Below are positions 27,763 through 36,056 of a stretch of 64,000 nucleotides of DNA, in pieces. A program made the translations under genes and the position numbers. The notes under the pieces are model-generated. The model was not told the DNA's origin, made no database searches, and was given only the letters and a program-made list of their open reading frames with translations. The stretch comes from Bacteroidia bacterium (GTDB lineage: Bacteria > Bacteroidota > Bacteroidia > B-17B0 > Aurantibacillaceae), in the NCBI GenBank assembly GCA_016787895.1, contig JAEUTN010000002.1:51102-115101 (forward strand), in the 5' to 3' direction. Within the stretch, counting starts at the first letter, position 1; each line of letters starts with the position of its first letter.

Positions 27763-27837
27763 TTTGCAATCCCGATTTTGCGTGTTGACTATAGGTCACC
27801 GACTCCGGATCGGCGCCTATGAAGCGAGCATTGCAAA
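27763..27837. repeat. Nested palindromic element next to the pseudogene
   Basis: Outer arms TTTGCAAT (27763-27770) and ATTGCAAA (27830-27837) are a perfect inverted repeat. Inside are ATAGG/CCTAT (27791-27795, 27816-27820), CCGA/TCGG (27799-27802, 27810-27813) and a TCCGGA core. It looks like a small MITE/REP-type palindrome. A further hairpin around 27851-27874 (GGCTTTAGG/CCTAAGCC, one bulge) follows. No ORF. The rest of the 27476-28035 gap, outside the pseudogene and this element, holds nothing I recognise except the duplicated flank. Confidence 0.55.
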
Positions 27838-27967
27838 TGTACTTCCGGCTCGGCTTTAGGGGGCCTAAGCCCCAACCAATTCTCGAATCCCAAAACCTGC
27901 CTGCTGCAATGGCCGACCCAGCGCTCCATAAAATTGCTGTCCTCTGGTAAACTCCTTTAAATTTGAG

Positions 27968-28035
27968 CATAATTCAAACGGACAACAGTTGAATAAACGG
28001 AATTGCATTAGCAGTGTAACTTTTTTGTCACCAAC
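27968..28035. repeat. 3' flank of lipoprotein copy B, duplicated at 26710-26773
   Basis: This is the counterpart of the flank after copy A. ATTCAAACGGACAACAG, GAATAAACGGAATTGCATTA and GTCACCAACTT keep the same order and spacing, with scattered substitutions. Confidence 0.65.
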
Positions 28036-28698
28036 TTAATCGCTACGTTTCCCCTTGAAAATATTCCAGGATGGGCCCAGAGCGGGTTGGTATGTGATGA
28101 ACACACTATCGTTTTCGAAAAAGCCTGTGGTGCGATGCCCGAAAAATAGGGATTTATGGAAATTGTATGTCATTGGGGAGTTCGGTCCGAAACCGCTAAT
28201 ATTTAAACAAGTAAAATTAGTATTTACTGATATCTCGATTTCAGAAGGTACGAACGCGCTATAGACGAAAAACCAGTTCACACCATCAAACTCCGCGCTC
28301 TTGTAACGCAAAAGGCCCTTGTATTTGCCCAGAACCGGTAAACGATAATCAAACACCAACGAATCAAAGTTGGCTTTACGGAATACGGTGTCAAGAAAAA
28401 TCAAATTGGATTTTGCATCTTGCACACGAGCCTTTAATTTTTGATCGGGGTCAAGCAAAATACTCAGGTCGCTGGTACCGCTTAAAACACTTGGCTCTAT
28501 CCAGGTAACCTGAATGGGAGAAGTTGTGCCTTTTGTTTCCAGTGAAAAACGAACAACACAGGAGTCATAGGGGAAACATTGAGCTGAATTTACTCTGGCA
28601 CTTACTGTAGGACTTTTGACACCTTTGTCTTTGGTGCAGGAAGAATAAGTCAAACCAAGAGCAACAAAAACAATTGAAGCATGCAGAGAAACTCTCAT
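28036..28698 (-). CDS. Lipoprotein of unknown function, copy B
   Basis: 220 residues from the ATG at 28698 (MRVSLHASIVFVALGLTYSSC, lipobox TYSSC). The frame can be extended to 28746 but the extra residues precede the signal and overlap the promoter. The body is a close paralogue of copy A: SAQCFPYDSCVVRFSLETKG, WIEPSVLSGTSDLSILL and FDSLVFDYRLPVLGKYKGL align directly, while the C-terminal third is more diverged and ends WNIFKGKRSD. It lacks the Pro/Ala-rich segment that copy A has just after TKDKG. The two copies are separated by the vWA pseudogene fragment and a palindrome. Confidence 0.75.
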   Translation of the reverse strand: MRVSLHASIVFVALGLTYSSCTKDKGVKSPTVSARVNSAQCFPYDSCVVRFSLETKGTTSPIQVTWIEPSVLSGTSDLSILLDPDQKLKARVQDAKSNLIFLDTVFRKANFDSLVFDYRLPVLGKYKGLLRYKSAEFDGVNWFFVYSAFVPSEIEISVNTNFTCLNISGFGPNSPMTYNFHKSLFFGHRTTGFFENDSVFITYQPALGPSWNIFKGKRSD

Positions 28699-28701
28699 AA
28701 C

Positions 28702-28731
28702 TAAATATACGAAAAAAACCTTATCCTCAAA
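28702..28731 (-). promoter_or_regulatory. Promoter for lipoprotein copy B: TTTG-N18-TATATTTA, 3 bp from ATG
   Basis: On the minus strand TTTG (28728-28731) and TATATTTA (28702-28709, one mismatch to TAnnTTTG) are 18 bp apart, the expected spacing. The ATG begins 3 bp after the box, so a leaderless transcript is predicted. At the same place copy A has TATATTCA, a weaker box. Confidence 0.5.
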
Positions 28732-28801
28732 CAAGGCCAGGCACAATCGATTATTTGTCCAATAGTTAAGGAAAGCTTTTTGAAAATAGAGTTCAGTGGG
28801 C

Positions 28802-30589
28802 TTATCCCTTTTTTATGGATTCCACCCACTTCACAATTTTCTCTTCCAGCACCTTTAAGGGTACACTTCCTGCATTCAGCAATTGGTCGTGAAATTCGGC
28901 AATATCAAATTTGCTGCCCAGTTCTTTTTCGGCAAGCGCGCGCAGCTCTTTTATTTTTAACTGCCCGATTTTATAAGAGAGCGCCTGACCCGGAATGGCC
29001 ATGTAACGTTCTACTTCCGCTATGATGCCGGCCTCGGTTTCCGCTTCGTGTTCTTTTGAATACTGTATGGCTTGTTCTCTGGTCCAGCCCTGGGTATGCA
29101 TGCCGGCATCTACTACCAAACGTATGGATCGGTGCATCTCGGCGCTGAGCATACCTAAATATTGATAAGGATCAGTATACAAACCCAGCTCTTTGCCCAA
29201 TGATTCCGCGTATAAAGCCCAGCCTTCGGCATAGGCGCTATACCCCAACACCCGCCTGAACTCCGGTAGGGTAGTGTTTTCCTGCTGCAATGAAATTTGG
29301 TAATGATGCCCCGGAATGGCCTCGTGCAAAAACAGATCCTCATCCGATAACACATTGTAAGTTTTTACATCGGGGATGGGCACATAAAATACGCCGGGAC
29401 GTGTTCCGTCAAATGAACCCGCACTGTATTCAGCACTGGCACTTTTTTCTCGGAAGGCTTCGGTGCGTTTTACTTCAAAGGCTGTTTTAGGACTGTTTTT
29501 AAACAGTTTGTTTAAATTTGGTTTCATGCGTTCGTGTATGGCTTTAAAATTGTCAATCACCTGCTCCGGTTTTGTGAATGGCAACAATTCTTTTTTGCTG
29601 CGCAGATGCTCAAAAAAGGCATTCAGGTCGCCTTTAAAACCCAATTGATTTTTAATGGCCAGCATTTCCTTGCTGATGCGTTCCACTTCCGTTTTTCCCA
29701 ATTCAAAAATCTCTTCTGCAGAACTTGTAGTAGTGGTGTAAAGCTTGATAAGATAAGTATAATAAGCCTTGCCTTCCGGAATCGCATCAATGCCTGAACT
29801 TGTTCTGCAAGCCGATAAATACTCGGTTTCGAGAAAGTCCTTTAGTTTTTTGTGAATAGGAATAATTTTTGTTGTTATTGCCGTTTTGTAAGCTTTGCTT
29901 AATCGTGCCTTGTCCACTTCAGAAAACGAAGCCGGTAAATTTTTAATGGGTGTATAAAACAAATGCTCCTCCACCGGTCCCACTGCCAGATCAGCGTACT
30001 GCGGAATAGTTTTTTCACAAAGGCTTTTGGGCAAGGTATACCCTTCTTTTATGCCAATTCGCATGTTGGCAATGGCGGTGTCGCACCAGGCGGTGTAAGC
30101 CTCTAAACGCAAGAGCCAGGCCTCATAATCTTTGACAGTAGCAAAAGGTTGCATGCTGCTGCCGGAAGCCAGTTGCCCGATGGTGAGCGGCAATGACCAG
30201 AATTGATTGAGAGGCAGGAGATGAGATTTAAACTTTTCGCCTTCCAATGCTATATCGCATTCCCAAAGCAGAATATCGTAACTCATTTGATCGTTTTCCG
30301 AAAGTGCGCTTCGATTGTAGTTCAATAAAGCACTACGGTATCGGGTAAAAAAATCATGCAGTTCTTGCCTGTAGGCCTGGCTGAGGGAATTGGGCAATAG
30401 GTGGTTGTAACGCATGTCTCCTGCTGAGGTAGCCTCCAGGGGAAACAGTTTCAGACGTTCTTCCTGGTATTGGCTCAACAAACTATCGAGTTTTACTTCT
30501 TTTGCGCCGGCAGTTTCGTTTTTTGGTGAACTGCAAGCCATAAACACGAATGCAAATATCAGGCTGCCAAATTGTTTAAAGGTTCTCAT
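28802..30589 (-). CDS. DUF885 family lipoprotein (putative metallopeptidase)
   Basis: 595 residues. MRTFKQFGSLIFAFVFMACS gives a lipoprotein signal (MACS). The DUF885 hallmark HEAIPGHHYQ is at residues 422-431, preceded by GTRPGVFYVPIPD and followed by GYSAYAEGWALYAESLGKELG, all conserved in the family. HExxxGHH resembles the zinc sites of gluzincin peptidases, with E454-type glutamates in the AEGWALY stretch as possible ligands, but activity is not generally established for the family. Mostly helical, full length. It is a single gene on the minus strand between lipoprotein copy B and the vWA gene. Confidence 0.87.
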   Translation of the reverse strand: MRTFKQFGSLIFAFVFMACSSPKNETAGAKEVKLDSLLSQYQEERLKLFPLEATSAGDMRYNHLLPNSLSQAYRQELHDFFTRYRSALLNYNRSALSENDQMSYDILLWECDIALEGEKFKSHLLPLNQFWSLPLTIGQLASGSSMQPFATVKDYEAWLLRLEAYTAWCDTAIANMRIGIKEGYTLPKSLCEKTIPQYADLAVGPVEEHLFYTPIKNLPASFSEVDKARLSKAYKTAITTKIIPIHKKLKDFLETEYLSACRTSSGIDAIPEGKAYYTYLIKLYTTTTSSAEEIFELGKTEVERISKEMLAIKNQLGFKGDLNAFFEHLRSKKELLPFTKPEQVIDNFKAIHERMKPNLNKLFKNSPKTAFEVKRTEAFREKSASAEYSAGSFDGTRPGVFYVPIPDVKTYNVLSDEDLFLHEAIPGHHYQISLQQENTTLPEFRRVLGYSAYAEGWALYAESLGKELGLYTDPYQYLGMLSAEMHRSIRLVVDAGMHTQGWTREQAIQYSKEHEAETEAGIIAEVERYMAIPGQALSYKIGQLKIKELRALAEKELGSKFDIAEFHDQLLNAGSVPLKVLEEKIVKWVESIKKG

Positions 30590-30753
30590 GCGATTGAATT
30601 TTCAAATGAAAGTAAGCTTCTTTTTAGTAATTCATAGAAAAAGTGGATTTGAGGTTATACAAAGAGGGCAGTGGTAGAAAATGGGTTTGAATGATTTTAA
30701 TAAATCAATTTAAGTGCGGCGACACAATAAAAGTTTACTCTTATACGGAACAT

Positions 30754-30780
30754 AAAAAAACCACATCAATGGATGTGGTT
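30754..30780 (-). terminator. Rho-independent terminator of the vWA gene
   Basis: On the minus strand AACCACATC and GATGTGGTT form a 9-bp stem (30772-30780 with 30759-30767) around a 4-base loop, followed by a run of T. It lies 18 bp after the stop of the vWA gene. Confidence 0.85.
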
Positions 30781-30798
30781 TTTATAATACTATAACTA

Positions 30799-32808
30799 CT
30801 ACCTGCTCGCCAGCGCATCAGCCATTTCGCACATTCTTATGAACTCGGCTCTGTAGCCGTCCTCATCTTTTCCTTTGGCGCTTTTGGCTACCTGAATAAT
30901 ATCGCTGTACTTCGCCTCACCTTTAAATTCCGATTGACGCAATATCAGGCCAAACTGAGCTACCGCTGCGCAGAACCTGAAATTTTCACTACTGTTTTCA
31001 AAACTTTGGTTTTCATCTTTAACTACCTGGCTTATTTCCTTGCTCACCGATTCCTTAGGTTCTTTGTAACGCAGTTTAACGGTACAAATTTCATTGCTTT
31101 CGGCAGCGCTTGAGTTCTGGTTGTTTTGATATTTGTAATCGTCCACCTCATCTTCATCCTCCTTGTTGTTGGCCGGAACAATTTCGTACAAAGCGGTCAC
31201 TGAATGTCCTGAACCCACATCACCCGCGTCTTTTTTATCGTTTTTAAAATCTTCGTGTGCCAGCATGCGATTGTCGTAACCAATCAAACGATATGATTTT
31301 ACATGTTTGGGATTAAATTCAATCTGAATTTTTACATCCTTGGCAATAGTGATTAAAGTGCCTCCAATTTCTTTCACCAAAACTTTTTTAGCTTCCAGCA
31401 GGTTATCCACGTAGGCATAATTGCCATTGCCTTTATCGGCCAGTTTTTCCATTTTGGCATCCTGATAATTACCGGTTCCAAAACCGAGAACAGTTAAAAA
31501 GATACCTTGTTCGCGTTTTTCTTCAATCAGTTTTACCAGAGAAGCATCGTCGCTGATACCTACATTAAAATCTCCATCCGTAGCCAGGATCACCCGGTTG
31601 TTGGCGCGTTTGGAATAGTTTTCTTTTGCAATGGTATAAGCCAGTTCAATGCCCTGGCCTCCGGCTGTGCTGCCCCCGGCTTCGAGCTGGGCGATGGCTC
31701 CCAGTATTTTTTCTTTTTGATCGCCTCCGGTGGATGGCAGCACCAGTCCCGCGTTTCCGGCATACACTACTATGGCTACTTTATCGTTCTCCCGCAGTTG
31801 TTTCACCAGCAGAGATAATCCATCTTTCAGCAAAGGCAGTTTATCAGGACTTTGCATGGAACCGGAGACATCAATTAAAAAAGTAAGGTGATTGGCCTGT
31901 GTGTTTGAAAACTCTACAGAACGTCCCTGCACACCAATTTGCAGGAGGCGATGTTTGGTGTTCCAGGGACAGGTAGAGATTTCGCTGTGAATGGAAAAGG
32001 CATCCTGGTTTTCGGGAGCAGGGTATTGGTAGCGGAAATAATTAACCATCTCTTCAATCCTTACAGCTTCTTTGGGAGGCAATTGCCCCTCGCTCAACAT
32101 ACGGCGAATATTGGCATAAGAGGCCACATCTACATCGGAGGAAAAGGTGGAAAGCGGATCCTTTTTGCATTTTTTGAAGGTGTTTTCCGGGCTGGATTCA
32201 TATTGTTCCCCGGGATATCTGTATTCTTCCACGAGTCTTTCTTCCGCCTTTGCTCTGCCTCCTCTCAATTTGTGAATTCTTCCGCTTGTAGCAGCTACAC
32301 TATTGATATCTTTTGTTGCTAAATTCTGGTAGTCTTCCCGGGTTACTGTTTGCCCGCTTTTGGTATCAGGTTCAATTAAAGGCACCATGTAAGTCACTAC
32401 TTCTACTTCCTGTAAACTGATACCTTCGCTTGCGTTTAAGGATAACTTAACGTAGGCGGTTTTTCCGCTATCTACTACCACGTCTTTTATTTCCGTAACC
32501 TGGTAACCAACATACACACCTTTGACTTTGTATTTTCCGGGAGCCAAGGCTTTAATAATGGCTTCTCCATCGATGTTGGTGGTAGCAACACCTTTTTGTA
32601 CCCCTTTCAAATAAACGACAACATTCGCAAAAGGGATGGCTTCCTGTGTTGATTTGTCAACCAGCAAAACTTTTATACAACCTTGATTTTTAGTTTGAGC
32701 GGCAAGAGGCTTTATTAAGAACAGGAAGACAGTAAGCAGGGCAAGAAATTTGCATTGCGCCAAAATAAAGGATTGGCGCTGAAACAGACTGCTGTTGATC
32801 GTTTTCAT
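30799..32808 (-). CDS. vWA-domain protein with carboxypeptidase-like N-terminal domain (YfbK-like)
   Basis: 669 residues. A long basic N-terminus with a signal (about 18-37, LAAQ) precedes a CarboxypepD_reg-like beta-sandwich (about 43-125: DKSTQEAIPFANVVVYLKG). A plug-like linker (GQTVTREDYQNLATKDINS), a conserved YfbK N-region (PLSTFSSDVDVASYANIRR) and a von Willebrand A domain (about 300-480) follow; the MIDAS is DVSGS at 313-317 with TDGDFNVG later. The C-terminal DUF3520-like part ends AKGKDEDGYRAEFIRM. Probably periplasmic or surface-exposed and metal-dependent in binding; the ligand is unknown. A degraded piece of its 3' end lies at 27611-27754. Confidence 0.88.
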   Translation of the reverse strand: MKTINSSLFQRQSFILAQCKFLALLTVFLFLIKPLAAQTKNQGCIKVLLVDKSTQEAIPFANVVVYLKGVQKGVATTNIDGEAIIKALAPGKYKVKGVYVGYQVTEIKDVVVDSGKTAYVKLSLNASEGISLQEVEVVTYMVPLIEPDTKSGQTVTREDYQNLATKDINSVAATSGRIHKLRGGRAKAEERLVEEYRYPGEQYESSPENTFKKCKKDPLSTFSSDVDVASYANIRRMLSEGQLPPKEAVRIEEMVNYFRYQYPAPENQDAFSIHSEISTCPWNTKHRLLQIGVQGRSVEFSNTQANHLTFLIDVSGSMQSPDKLPLLKDGLSLLVKQLRENDKVAIVVYAGNAGLVLPSTGGDQKEKILGAIAQLEAGGSTAGGQGIELAYTIAKENYSKRANNRVILATDGDFNVGISDDASLVKLIEEKREQGIFLTVLGFGTGNYQDAKMEKLADKGNGNYAYVDNLLEAKKVLVKEIGGTLITIAKDVKIQIEFNPKHVKSYRLIGYDNRMLAHEDFKNDKKDAGDVGSGHSVTALYEIVPANNKEDEDEVDDYKYQNNQNSSAAESNEICTVKLRYKEPKESVSKEISQVVKDENQSFENSSENFRFCAAVAQFGLILRQSEFKGEAKYSDIIQVAKSAKGKDEDGYRAEFIRMCEMADALASR

Positions 32809-32995
32809 AACGCTTGGGTTTAATGGTGAATTAAAAAAAGAACGGAGTTTAAACTTCCTGTTACCAAATTACGAAGCGGGGCTCCTTTTTATTCTCCGCT
32901 TTCACAAGTGGACAAGGGCGCAAAACAATTGGTGGAATTTATCGGTTTTCTGAAAAAGGAAAAAAGGAAGTAAATCAATAAAGCGCGAAAAGAGC

Positions 32996-33970
32996 CTACA
33001 AGGTGAACCTTTGTTTGTACTTCGCAATTTGAAACCCCTGCTTTTGCAGAGTTGTCTGCTCTTCAGAAGTGCTGTCCAGCAACGGATTCGTGTGGTTGAA
33101 ATGTATAAAATGAACTTTCTGTTTATCCCCTCTGCTTAAACTTTGAAACAACTGCAGGCTTTCGGTCACCAGGGGATGAGGAATTTCAGATAGCGTTCTG
33201 TTTTTAATTTCAGCTGCAGAATAAAAGGTGCCATCCAGCAATGCGTAATCCACGGTTTTAATCAATTCAATAATATCTGTCTGCCATTTTTCCCATTTGT
33301 CAATGTCGGGGATAAACAACAGGGATTTGTTCGGACCCTGGATGAGAAAACCCGCCGTTTCAGAAAATTCATCCCGGTGAGGAACCTGCAGCGCCTTAAC
33401 CGAAAGTCGCGCACTCAGTTGTTGGGAACTGTCTGATTTCAGTGGGCGAAGTTGGATGTTGCCCAAAGTGCACAATTGCGACCAGGGGGCGTTCTGTTCC
33501 AAAAACCGCTGCATACGGGGCAAAACATATACCTCACAGTTTTTGGCGTTCATACTTTCCTTACCAAGGTGTAACAAACCCGTGTAGTGCCCTGTATGGG
33601 CATGGGTGATAAAAATACCATCGGGCCAGGGTGATGATTTTGGCATCCCTGTTTGTTGGTTCAGTTCCTGCAACTGCTCTTTGAAATCAGGACCTGCCTC
33701 AAACAAATATCGGGCACCGGATGCGGGATCAATCAAACCCAGACTCACTACTTTCCGGCTGGGGTCAGGAGTTTCAAACAATTTTCTGCAACATTCTTTT
33801 GAACAGGCGGCCTGAGGAGAACCGGCATCCTGAATGTTACCTAAAACAAGAACAAAGGGTTCAGTTGAAACCGGATTTTGTTTCGGAACTTCAGAACCAT
33901 TGGAGCAGGAAAGCATCACCACAAACAATGGAATAAAAAAGCGAAAGGTGAAGCAGGGAGATGAGCTCAT
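32996..33970 (-). CDS. PqqB-like metallo-beta-lactamase-fold lipoprotein
   Basis: 324 residues. The signal peptide ends at a lipobox (VVMLSC). The MBL metal motif is FITHAHTGHYTGLLHLG, the PqqB form of HxHxDH in which threonine and tyrosine appear, followed by ALQVPHRDEFSETAGFLI and LLFIPDIDKWEKW. A cysteine cluster (CSKECC) sits near the N-terminus. PqqB takes part in PQQ synthesis, but no other pqq gene is present and the lipid anchor puts this protein outside the cytoplasm, so PQQ synthesis is unlikely. It starts 2 bp after the cysteine desulfurase stop and is probably co-transcribed. Confidence 0.82.
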   Translation of the reverse strand: MSSSPCFTFRFFIPLFVVMLSCSNGSEVPKQNPVSTEPFVLVLGNIQDAGSPQAACSKECCRKLFETPDPSRKVVSLGLIDPASGARYLFEAGPDFKEQLQELNQQTGMPKSSPWPDGIFITHAHTGHYTGLLHLGKESMNAKNCEVYVLPRMQRFLEQNAPWSQLCTLGNIQLRPLKSDSSQQLSARLSVKALQVPHRDEFSETAGFLIQGPNKSLLFIPDIDKWEKWQTDIIELIKTVDYALLDGTFYSAAEIKNRTLSEIPHPLVTESLQLFQSLSRGDKQKVHFIHFNHTNPLLDSTSEEQTTLQKQGFQIAKYKQRFTL

Positions 33971-33972
33971 TC

Positions 33973-35121
33973 CTATGTATGGACTGTTTTATGTAATTGC
34001 AGAAGCGCCTGCGCCAGGGCGTCCCTTTCTTCCGCCGTATTAAACCTGCCGAAGGAAAAGCGGTAAGAATTTTTAATCTCATTATCTTCCAAACCCATGG
34101 TTTTTAATACATGTGAAGGTTCGGTGCTTGCGCTGCTGCAGGCCGATCCGCTGGAAAAAGCAAAGCGGTGAAAGAGCCCGCTAAGATCCATTCCTGATGG
34201 AAATAAAAGATTGCTGGTATTGTTCAAACGGTGTCGGGTACTTCCATTGATTCTTAATCCATCAATATCCAGTAATTGATGTTCGAAACCGGCACGCAAG
34301 GCCGATACCCTGGCACTTTCTTCCCAATACACATTGCCGGCCAATTCAGCAGCTTTTCCCATACCTACAATTCCGGGAACATTGAGTGTACCGGATCGAA
34401 ATCCGTTTTGATGACCACCACCATAAATTTGAGGCACCAAATTTAACCTGGGTTGTTTCCTCGAAATGTACAAGGCACCCACGCCTTTTGGTCCGTAAAA
34501 TTTGTGAGCACTCATGGCCATGGCTTGTATCCCAATGTCCGCCACATCACAGCGCATTTTACCGATGTATTGCGTAGCATCACTAAAAAAAATAAGGCTC
34601 TTTTCATTGCACAGTTCAGCTATCTTTTCAAGATCCTGAATTACCCCGGTTTCGTTGTTCGCTGCCATAACAGAAACCAGAATCGTAGTGGATTTTATTT
34701 CTTTTTTTAATTCATCCAAATCAATGAGGCCTTCAGGATTCACGTCCAAATACGAAATATCAGCACCTTTTTTTTTCAGGGCTTCGCAGGTATCCAGCAC
34801 CGCTTTATGTTCGGTTTTTACGGTAATGATGTGATTCCCCTTCCCTTTGTATGTTTCAAAAAGACCTGCAAGAGCCAGGTTAACCGCCTCAGTGGCACCT
34901 GAAGTAATGATTAATTCGTCTTCAGCACAATGGATCAGGTTGGCAAGCTGCGCAATGCCCTTCTCCACTGCAGCTTTCGCTATCCAACCATGTGGGTGTA
35001 ATCGACTGGAGGCATTCCCGTAATGTTCGCTGAAATAAGGCAACATGGCTTCAAGCACAGCGGGGTCGGTTCGCGTGCTGGCGTTGTTATCAAAGTAAAT
35101 ACACTTGTTAATGATACCCAT
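33973..35121 (-). CDS. Cysteine desulfurase (NifS/IscS family)
   Basis: 382 residues, PLP fold type I. FDNNASTRTDPAVLEAMLPY is the N-terminal signature. The PLP lysine is K207 in MSAHKFYGPKGVGALY, and the catalytic cysteine is C328 in FSSGSACSSASTEPSHVL, of the class I (NifS/IscS) long-loop type. It transfers sulfur from cysteine to scaffold or carrier proteins. No iscU, iscA or sufE is adjacent. Instead the PqqB-like lipoprotein gene follows after 2 bp. The upstream 29-bp gap is shared with the divergent EamA gene, whose -7 box lies immediately upstream of the desulfurase ATG. Confidence 0.93.
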   Translation of the reverse strand: MGIINKCIYFDNNASTRTDPAVLEAMLPYFSEHYGNASSRLHPHGWIAKAAVEKGIAQLANLIHCAEDELIITSGATEAVNLALAGLFETYKGKGNHIITVKTEHKAVLDTCEALKKKGADISYLDVNPEGLIDLDELKKEIKSTTILVSVMAANNETGVIQDLEKIAELCNEKSLIFFSDATQYIGKMRCDVADIGIQAMAMSAHKFYGPKGVGALYISRKQPRLNLVPQIYGGGHQNGFRSGTLNVPGIVGMGKAAELAGNVYWEESARVSALRAGFEHQLLDIDGLRINGSTRHRLNNTSNLLFPSGMDLSGLFHRFAFSSGSACSSASTEPSHVLKTMGLEDNEIKNSYRFSFGRFNTAEERDALAQALLQLHKTVHT

Positions 35122-35134
35122 TCCTTTAACTTTG
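35105..35134 (+). promoter_or_regulatory. Promoter for the EamA transporter: TTG-N19-TAACTTTG
   Basis: TAACTTTG (35127-35134) is an exact TAnnTTTG box with TTG at 35105-35107, 19 bp upstream. The -33 part lies inside the first codons of the divergent desulfurase. The predicted start of transcription is near 35141, 10 bp before the GTG start. Confidence 0.55.
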
Positions 35135-35150
35135 CAGCCAATTTTAAGCT

Positions 35151-36038
35151 GTGTTCAAAGGTATAAATAAACACATTCTGCTCCTGCATCTTTTGGTGTT
35201 TATCTGGGGTTTCTCACCGGTACTGGGTCGGTACATTACCGCCTCCACCTGGCAATTGGTTTGGTTTCGGATTCTTATCACCATAGTGGTGATGTATTTT
35301 TATTTGCTATTTACCAAACACCGGTTTGCCATCGCCCGTAAAGACCTGTTGCAACTGGCCGGCACCGGACTCATTATTATGGTGCACTGGCTGGCCTTTT
35401 ACGGGGCCATTAAGGTGTCAAACATTTCGGTGACCATGGTAGCCTTCAGCACCGGCACTTTGTTCAGCTCCTTCATTGAACCGTTTTTCCTGAAAAGAAA
35501 AATCCGTGCCTATGAAGTGCTCATTGGTATGATCATCATTGGAGCCATCGCTTTGATTTTCTCCATTGAAACCCAGTATTGGCTGGGCATTTTGCTGGGC
35601 ATGCTGGCTGCCTTCACCTCCGCCTTGTTCAGCGTGTTCAATAGTATGTTTGTGAAACGATTGCGTTCGGGCATCATTAGTTTTTATGAATTAAGTGCGG
35701 CTTTACTGGGCTTAACGGTTTTTATCATCCTGAATGGGGATATGAACCTTTCCTTTTTTGTGCTGGATCAGGATTCGATTATTGGCCTGACTTTACTGAG
35801 TTTGGTATGCACCGTATTTCCGTTTATCAGCTCAGTGAATTTATCCAAATACATTTCCCCGTACACCATTGTGCTCACCGTAAATCTCGAAACGGTGTAT
35901 GGCATCATCTGGGCTATTTTATTTTATAAGGAAAATCAGGAGGTGCAGCCCAGCTTCTACCTGGGTGTAGGGATTATCCTGGCGGCCATTTTTCTGAACA
36001 CTTACTTAAGGAAACTTCAGGAAAGAAAAGTAAAATAG
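35151..36038 (+). CDS. EamA/DMT-superfamily transporter
   Basis: 295 residues, starting with GTG at 35151; the promoter box at 35127-35134 supports this position. Ten hydrophobic helices in two EamA halves are visible (for example ILLHLLVFIWGFSPVLGRYI and LAFYGAIKVSNISVTMVAFS in the first half, LGMLAAFTSALFSVFNSMFV in the second). Drug/metabolite transporters export or import small metabolites, and the substrate cannot be predicted. The C-terminus is short and basic. It is followed after 18 bp by a family 9 glycosyltransferase, probably in the same transcript. Confidence 0.87.
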   Translation: MFKGINKHILLLHLLVFIWGFSPVLGRYITASTWQLVWFRILITIVVMYFYLLFTKHRFAIARKDLLQLAGTGLIIMVHWLAFYGAIKVSNISVTMVAFSTGTLFSSFIEPFFLKRKIRAYEVLIGMIIIGAIALIFSIETQYWLGILLGMLAAFTSALFSVFNSMFVKRLRSGIISFYELSAALLGLTVFIILNGDMNLSFFVLDQDSIIGLTLLSLVCTVFPFISSVNLSKYISPYTIVLTVNLETVYGIIWAILFYKENQEVQPSFYLGVGIILAAIFLNTYLRKLQERKVK

Positions 36039-36056
36039 TTTCCCTATTTTCGAACT

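Noticed and set aside
27716..27970. 84-codon minus-strand ORF
   Set aside because: Its only recognisable part, RQSEFKGEAK, belongs to the decayed vWA fragment, which continues in frame past the stop.
32996..33970. PQQ biosynthesis locus
   Set aside because: Only a PqqB-like protein is present; it is a lipoprotein and no pqqA, C, D or E genes lie in the window.
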